From Bacillota bacterium (lineage in GTDB: Bacteria; Bacillota; Clostridia; Tissierellales; Peptoniphilaceae), in contig JAEZZB010000003.1 in NCBI GenBank assembly GCA_023442495.1, positions 1-7,837 of the forward strand: a stretch of DNA of 7,837 nt, given 5' to 3'. Positions within the stretch are counted from its first letter, which is position 1. Each line of letters begins with the position of its first letter. Positions 6,427 to 7,837 of this stretch are shown here, one piece after another. The translations under genes and the position numbers were made by a program. The notes under the pieces were generated by a model. That model searched no databases. It was not told the DNA's origin and saw only the letters and a program-made list of their open reading frames with translations.

Positions 6427-7440
6427 ATGACTAAAATACAAATACCAAAAAATTATAAATCAACTTTAGATTTAGCACAAACTCAATTTTTTATAAAAGA
6501 AATTAAAGATTTTTTCCAATATGCATTAGCTAGAAATTTAGATTTATTGAGGGTATCCGCTCCTCTTTTTGTAAGAGAAGAAACAGGACTTAATGATGAT
6601 CTATCTGGTGTTGAGAATGCAGTAAATTTCACAATCGATGATAATGGACACTATACTAAATTAGAGATAGTTCACTCACTAGCTAAATGGAAAAGATATG
6701 CTCTTCATAGATACGATATTCCTAAATACAAAGGTTTATATGCCGATATGAATGCCATTCGTTCATTTGAAAATCTTGATAACACTCACTCTCTATATGT
6801 TGACCAATGGGATTGGGAAAAAGTCATTGACGAAAAAGATAGAAATATCGATTATCTAAAAGCTACAGTAAATACCATATTTACCACATTAAAAGATCTG
6901 GATTATCACATGAGACTTAAAATCCAAGGATATCAAACTCTTCTTCCAGAAGAAATTACATTTATAACAACTCAGGAACTTGAAGATAAATATCCAAATC
7001 TCAATTCAAAAGAAAGAGAAAAAGAAATTTCAAAAGAAAAAAAAGCAGTATTTTTAATTGGTATTGGGGAAAACTTGAAATCAGGAAAACCACATGACGA
7101 CAGATCTCCGGACTATGACGATTGGACTTTAAATGGAGATATTATAGTATATAATCCAATACTTGACGATGCTTTAGAACTTTCAAGTATGGGAATTCGA
7201 GTATCGCCTGAAGCTCTAAAACGCCAATTACAAATTTCAGGGAATCTAGACAGGCTTACAAAAGACTATCACAAATCCCTTATAAATGGCGAACTTCCAT
7301 TTACAATTGGTGGAGGTATAGGTCAATCTAGACTTTGCATGTTCTTCCTACAAAAAGCACATATAGGCGAAGTACAAGTGTCAGTTTGGCCAGAAGATAT
7401 GATAGAAGAATGTAATGATAATGGGATAATATTGTTATAA
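6427..7440 (+). CDS. asnA: Aspartate-ammonia ligase (ammonia-dependent asparagine synthetase)
   Basis: This cytoplasmic enzyme makes asparagine from aspartate, ammonia and ATP through an aspartyl-AMP intermediate. It has a class II aminoacyl-tRNA synthetase catalytic fold without a tRNA-binding domain. The 337 residues agree with the ~330 of the family, from start to stop. Visible signatures are A45-P-L-F-V-R-E-E-T-G-L-N-D-D-L-S-G, H83-S-L-A-K-W-K-R (motif 2-like ATP and substrate site), G103-L-Y-A-D-M-N-A-I-R, H121-S-L-Y-V-D-Q-W-D-W-E-K, D229-Y-D-D-W-T-L-N-G-D, E251-L-S-S-M-G-I-R-V, and G295-G-G-I-G-Q-S-R-L (motif 3, with Arg302). The ATG has GGAG five bases upstream. It is transcribed divergently from the mevalonate operon and appears monocistronic. 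No clear terminator follows before the insertion sequence that begins 66 bases after its stop codon. Confidence 0.97.
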   Translation: MTKIQIPKNYKSTLDLAQTQFFIKEIKDFFQYALARNLDLLRVSAPLFVREETGLNDDLSGVENAVNFTIDDNGHYTKLEIVHSLAKWKRYALHRYDIPKYKGLYADMNAIRSFENLDNTHSLYVDQWDWEKVIDEKDRNIDYLKATVNTIFTTLKDLDYHMRLKIQGYQTLLPEEITFITTQELEDKYPNLNSKEREKEISKEKKAVFLIGIGENLKSGKPHDDRSPDYDDWTLNGDIIVYNPILDDALELSSMGIRVSPEALKRQLQISGNLDRLTKDYHKSLINGELPFTIGGGIGQSRLCMFFLQKAHIGEVQVSVWPEDMIEECNDNGIILL

Positions 7441-7506
7441 AAAACTTATAAATTTCAAAACGAAATAAATTAATAATAAAAAATCGCGACAAAATATAGT
7501 TAAATT

Positions 7507-7531
7507 TGAACTGACCCCAAAAAGTTGGACC
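7507..7531 (+). repeat. Left terminal inverted repeat of the IS element
   Basis: The repeat begins with TG at 7507 and reads TGAACTGACCCC, then AAAAAGTTGGACC. This is the common pattern of IS150-group ends (TG-A/T-ACTG-ACCC with a GTTGGAC block). The inner boundary is approximate because the right-hand partner is not available for comparison. Confidence 0.7.
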
Positions 7532-7550
7532 TAAAAAATCAATTTTTTGG
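7531..7550 (+). promoter_or_regulatory. Hairpin next to the OrfA ribosome binding site
   Basis: AAAAAAT (7533-7539) and ATTTTTT (7542-7548) can pair perfectly around a two-base CA turn, or as six pairs around TCAA. A T-G and a C-G pair extend the stem to 7549-7550, which are the first two bases of the GGAGG ribosome binding site at 7549-7553. In RNA read from outside the element this could reduce OrfA translation, a protective device known from other insertion sequences. The stem is almost all A-U, so it may be weak. Confidence 0.4.
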
Positions 7551-7563
7551 AGGTTAGTTTTTC

Positions 7564-7837
7564 ATGGCAAAATATAGTACAGAATTAAAAATGAAAGTAG
7601 TGAAAGCATACCTAAATAATGAAGGTGGCTGTGAATTTTTAGCTAAGAAATATGGAATTAGTAATGAATCAATTGTAAGAAGATGGATTAACGCCTTTAA
7701 TTCACAAGGCTATGATGGTATAAAAGTTTCTAGAAAAAATAATAAATACTCTTTTGAATTCAAGCAAAATATAGTAAAGTTATACTTAACAGGAGAAATG
7801 TCCTATCAAGAGCTTGCTAATCAATTTAAGATTAATA
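7564..7837 (+). CDS. IS3-family transposase OrfA (N-terminal 91 residues)
   Basis: This is the DNA-binding half of the transposase; in this family OrfA is joined to the catalytic OrfB by programmed -1 frameshifting. The frame is open from the ATG to the right edge. GGAGG lies ten bases upstream. Residues 22-43 (G-C-E-F-L-A-K-K-Y-G-I-S-N-E-S-I-V-R-R-W-I-N) form a first helix-turn-helix, and a second begins near residue 78 (E-M-S-Y-Q-E-L-A-N-Q-F-K-I). The two units look like tandem copies: K3-Y-S...V-V-K-A-Y-L recurs as K61-Y-S...I-V-K-L-Y-L with a 58-residue offset. Two-HTH OrfA proteins of about 170 residues are usual for the IS150 group. The rest of OrfA, the slippery site and OrfB are outside the window. 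Confidence 0.88.
   Translation, partial: MAKYSTELKMKVVKAYLNNEGGCEFLAKKYGISNESIVRRWINAFNSQGYDGIKVSRKNNKYSFEFKQNIVKLYLTGEMSYQELANQFKIN

Larger units (their letters stand above)
7507..7837 (+). mobile_element. Left end of an IS3-family (IS150-group) insertion sequence, truncated by window edge
   Basis: The element is recognised from a left terminal sequence starting TGAACTGACCCC, typical of the IS150 group, followed by a standard OrfA. The right end, OrfB (the DDE integrase-like part) and the target duplication are outside the window. It therefore cannot be said whether the copy is complete or active; the visible OrfA is intact. It was inserted 66 bases after asnA in the same orientation, so it interrupts no gene on this side. 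Confidence 0.85.

Noticed and set aside
7435..7451. TTATAA-AAAAC-TTATAA as asnA terminator
   Set aside because: The stem is only six A-T pairs, it includes the stop codon and no T-run follows. The remaining bases to the IS end at 7507 show only a 5-bp ATTTC/GAAAT dyad and a TCGCGA palindrome, neither convincing.

Overview
The window comes from a very AT-rich Bacillota-type genome: AGA and ATA codons dominate, there are strong AGGAGG-like ribosome binding sites, and spacers are TTGxxx/TATAAT-like. TGA serves as a normal stop codon (the mvaD end), so this is not a genetic-code-4 mollicute. A mevalonate pathway, an archaeal-like AsnA asparagine synthetase and an IS150-group IS3 element together suggest a Gram-positive coccus or anaerobe such as Peptoniphilaceae/Tissierellia or Gemella-like. 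That placement is an inference, not a proof.

Layout. Positions 1-474 (minus) hold the N-terminal half of a secreted protein of unknown function, with its own promoter. Positions 630-667 hold a two-part hairpin, the likely terminator of the next operon. Positions 680-6248 (minus) form one tight six-gene operon. In transcription order it encodes a 73-residue two-helix membrane protein, a TctA-type carboxylate permease, mevalonate kinase, diphosphomevalonate decarboxylase, phosphomevalonate kinase and type 2 isopentenyl-diphosphate isomerase. Positions 6249-6426 are a divergent promoter region with an inverted repeat. Positions 6427-7440 (plus) hold asnA. From about 7507 to the right edge lies the left end of an IS3-family insertion sequence with the start of its OrfA.

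How the genes fit together. The four enzymes convert mevalonate to IPP and DMAPP: two phosphorylations, a decarboxylating phosphorylation, and isomerisation. The genes that make mevalonate (HMG-CoA synthase and reductase) are not in the window, which is also normal for staphylococcal and streptococcal clusters. The unusual part is the head of the operon: a carboxylate permease and a tiny membrane partner, with the permease stop codon one base from the mevalonate kinase start. The most interesting reading, not proven here, is a mevalonate (or related hydroxy-acid) uptake and salvage operon in which imported substrate is trapped by phosphorylation. AsnA appears to be a separate, divergently transcribed unit.
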